A program made the position numbers and the translations under genes. This document shows positions 62,901 to 64,000 of a stretch of DNA of 64,000 nt, one piece after another (the stretch's first letter is position 1; each line of letters begins with the position of its first letter). Source of the DNA: Coriolopsis trogii (Eukaryota > Basidiomycota > Agaricomycetes > Polyporales > Polyporaceae). The notes beneath the pieces were generated by a model, which saw nothing but the letters and a program-made list of their open reading frames with translations, was not told where the DNA came from and searched no databases. The stretch lies in NCBI GenBank assembly GCA_020543525.1, contig JAHYIO010000001.1, forward strand, positions 3,348,001-3,412,000, written 5' to 3'.

Positions 62901-64000
62901 CGAGAATATTGTGCTTAGGCGGAATATGCAAGAATATCAACTCTGTGTGGTCAGCAGGCGAGGGTGGCGAGAATATTGTGCTTAGGCGGAATATGCAAGA
63001 ATATCAACTCTGTGGGGTGACCAAGCAAGGGTGGCAAGAATATTGTGCTTAGGCGGAATATCAACTCTGTGGGGTGACCAAGCAAGGGTGGCAAGAATAT
63101 TGTGCTTAGGCGGAATATGCAAGAATATCAACTCTGTGGGGTGACCAAGCAAGGGTGGCAAGAATATCAACACTGTGCGGTAAGCAGGCGAGGGTGGTGA
63201 GAACACTGTGCTTAGGCGGAATATGCAAGAATATCCACTCTGTGCGGTGACCAAGCAAGGGTGGCGAGAACATTGTGCTTAGGCGGAATATGCAAGAATA
63301 TCCACTCTGTGCGGTGAGCAGGCGAGGGTGGCGAGAATATTGTGCTTAGGCGGAATATGCAAGAATATCCACTCTGTGCGGTGACCAAGCAAGGGTGGCG
63401 AGAACATTGTGCTTAGGCGGAATATGCAAGAATATCAACTCTGTGTGGTCAGCAGGCAAGGGTGGCAAGAATATTGTGCTTAGGCAGAATATGCAAGAAT
63501 ATCCACTCTGTGCGGTGAGCAGGCGACGGTGGTGAGAACACTGTGCTTAGGCAGAATATGCAAGAATGTCGACACTGTGCGGTGAGCAGGCGAGGGTGGT
63601 GAGAACACTGTGCTTAGGCAGAATATGCAAGAATATCAACTCTGTGCAGTGACCAAGCAAGGGTGGCAAGAATATCAACACTGTGCGGTAAGCAGGCGAG
63701 GGTGGTGAGAACACTGTGCTTAGGCGGAATATGCAAGAATATCCACTCTGTGCGGTGAGCAGGCGAGAGTGGCGAGAATATTGTGCTTAGGCGGAATATG
63801 CAAGAATATCAACTCTGTGTGGTCAGCAGGCGAGGGTGGCGAGAATATTGTGCTTAGGCAGAACATGTAAGAATGTCGACACTGTGCGGTGAGCAGGCGA
63901 GGGTGGTGAGAACACTGTGCTTAGGCAGAATATGCAACAATGTCGACACTGTGCGGTGAGCAGGCGACGGTGGTGAGAACACTGTGCTTAGGCAGAATAT
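59961..64000. repeat. 67-bp tandem satellite with higher-order structure
   Basis: More than 4 kb of a tandem 67-bp unit containing GCTTAGGCGGAATATGCAAG, running off the right end. Several monomer variants alternate (AACTCTG with CCAAGC; CCACTCTG with GCAGGC; CGACACTG with GTGAGAACAC). Shortened units of 57 bp and 39 bp recur. Long blocks are copied: the marker GCGAGAGTGGCGAG occurs at 60361, 61942 and 63763, giving higher-order periods of 1581 and 1821 bp. The first few units (59961-60100) are the most diverged, as expected at an array edge. The open frames are by-products: 67 is not a multiple of three. Confidence 0.95.

Noticed and set aside
59966..63254. Repeated 70-90 residue minus-strand frames within the satellite
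   Set aside because: They arise from the 67-bp repeat by chance frame openness; the repeat length is not a multiple of three and the frames break between units.
59961..64000. CRISPR array
   Set aside because: There are no unique spacers; this is a continuous tandem satellite in a eukaryote.

Overview
The window is nuclear DNA of a filamentous basidiomycete, most likely an Agaricomycete. Genes are compact and carry many short introns (about 50-70 bp, GT...AG). The housekeeping proteins are fungal in type, and the long Ser/Thr-rich surface proteins suit a mushroom-forming fungus. No bacterial, organellar or viral gene was seen.

Layout. (1) 1-1806: the 3' part of a CBM21 protein-phosphatase-1 glycogen-targeting subunit, followed by several kb with no convincing gene. 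(2) About 6-8 kb: two weak candidates for PPxY-ending membrane proteins. (3) 10.2-30.9 kb: a minus-strand tandem array of seven apparently intact genes and one clear pseudogene of one type I membrane-protein family. The members share a signal peptide, a conserved ectodomain (NRTIDD start, CxGC pair, WHDSTYHPG-like motif, NLTF sequon, SLILFDYIVYT end), a mucin-like stalk, one membrane helix, and a basic cytosolic tail that usually ends in a coiled coil and often in PPxY. An O-methyltransferase gene lies inside the array. A ninth member stands alone on the plus strand at 50.5-51.9 kb. (4) 32.4-58.4 kb: mostly housekeeping genes. These are a zinc alcohol dehydrogenase with an in-frame TGA at a zinc cysteine, histone H3, a small CRE-promoter gene, a homeodomain factor, a METTL21/EFM-type methyltransferase, a GON7-like KEOPS subunit, mitochondrial uL2m, RVB2, an unrecognised gene with many small exons, an RS-rich protein, eL21, uS4/RPS9, a TRF4-type poly(A) polymerase, enolase and a short PPxY protein. 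(5) 59.1 kb to the end: AT-richer flank with inverted repeats, then more than 4 kb of a 67-bp satellite with higher-order copies of 1581 and 1821 bp that runs off the window.

How it fits together. The right half is a conserved core gene block that ends abruptly at a satellite, as at a pericentromere, subtelomere or heterochromatic island. The left half is a fast-evolving block of surface proteins showing duplication, intron gain or loss, tail loss and pseudogenisation. The recurring PPxY end suggests WW-domain partners such as Rsp5/Nedd4-type ubiquitin ligases. That link is inference: no partner is encoded here.
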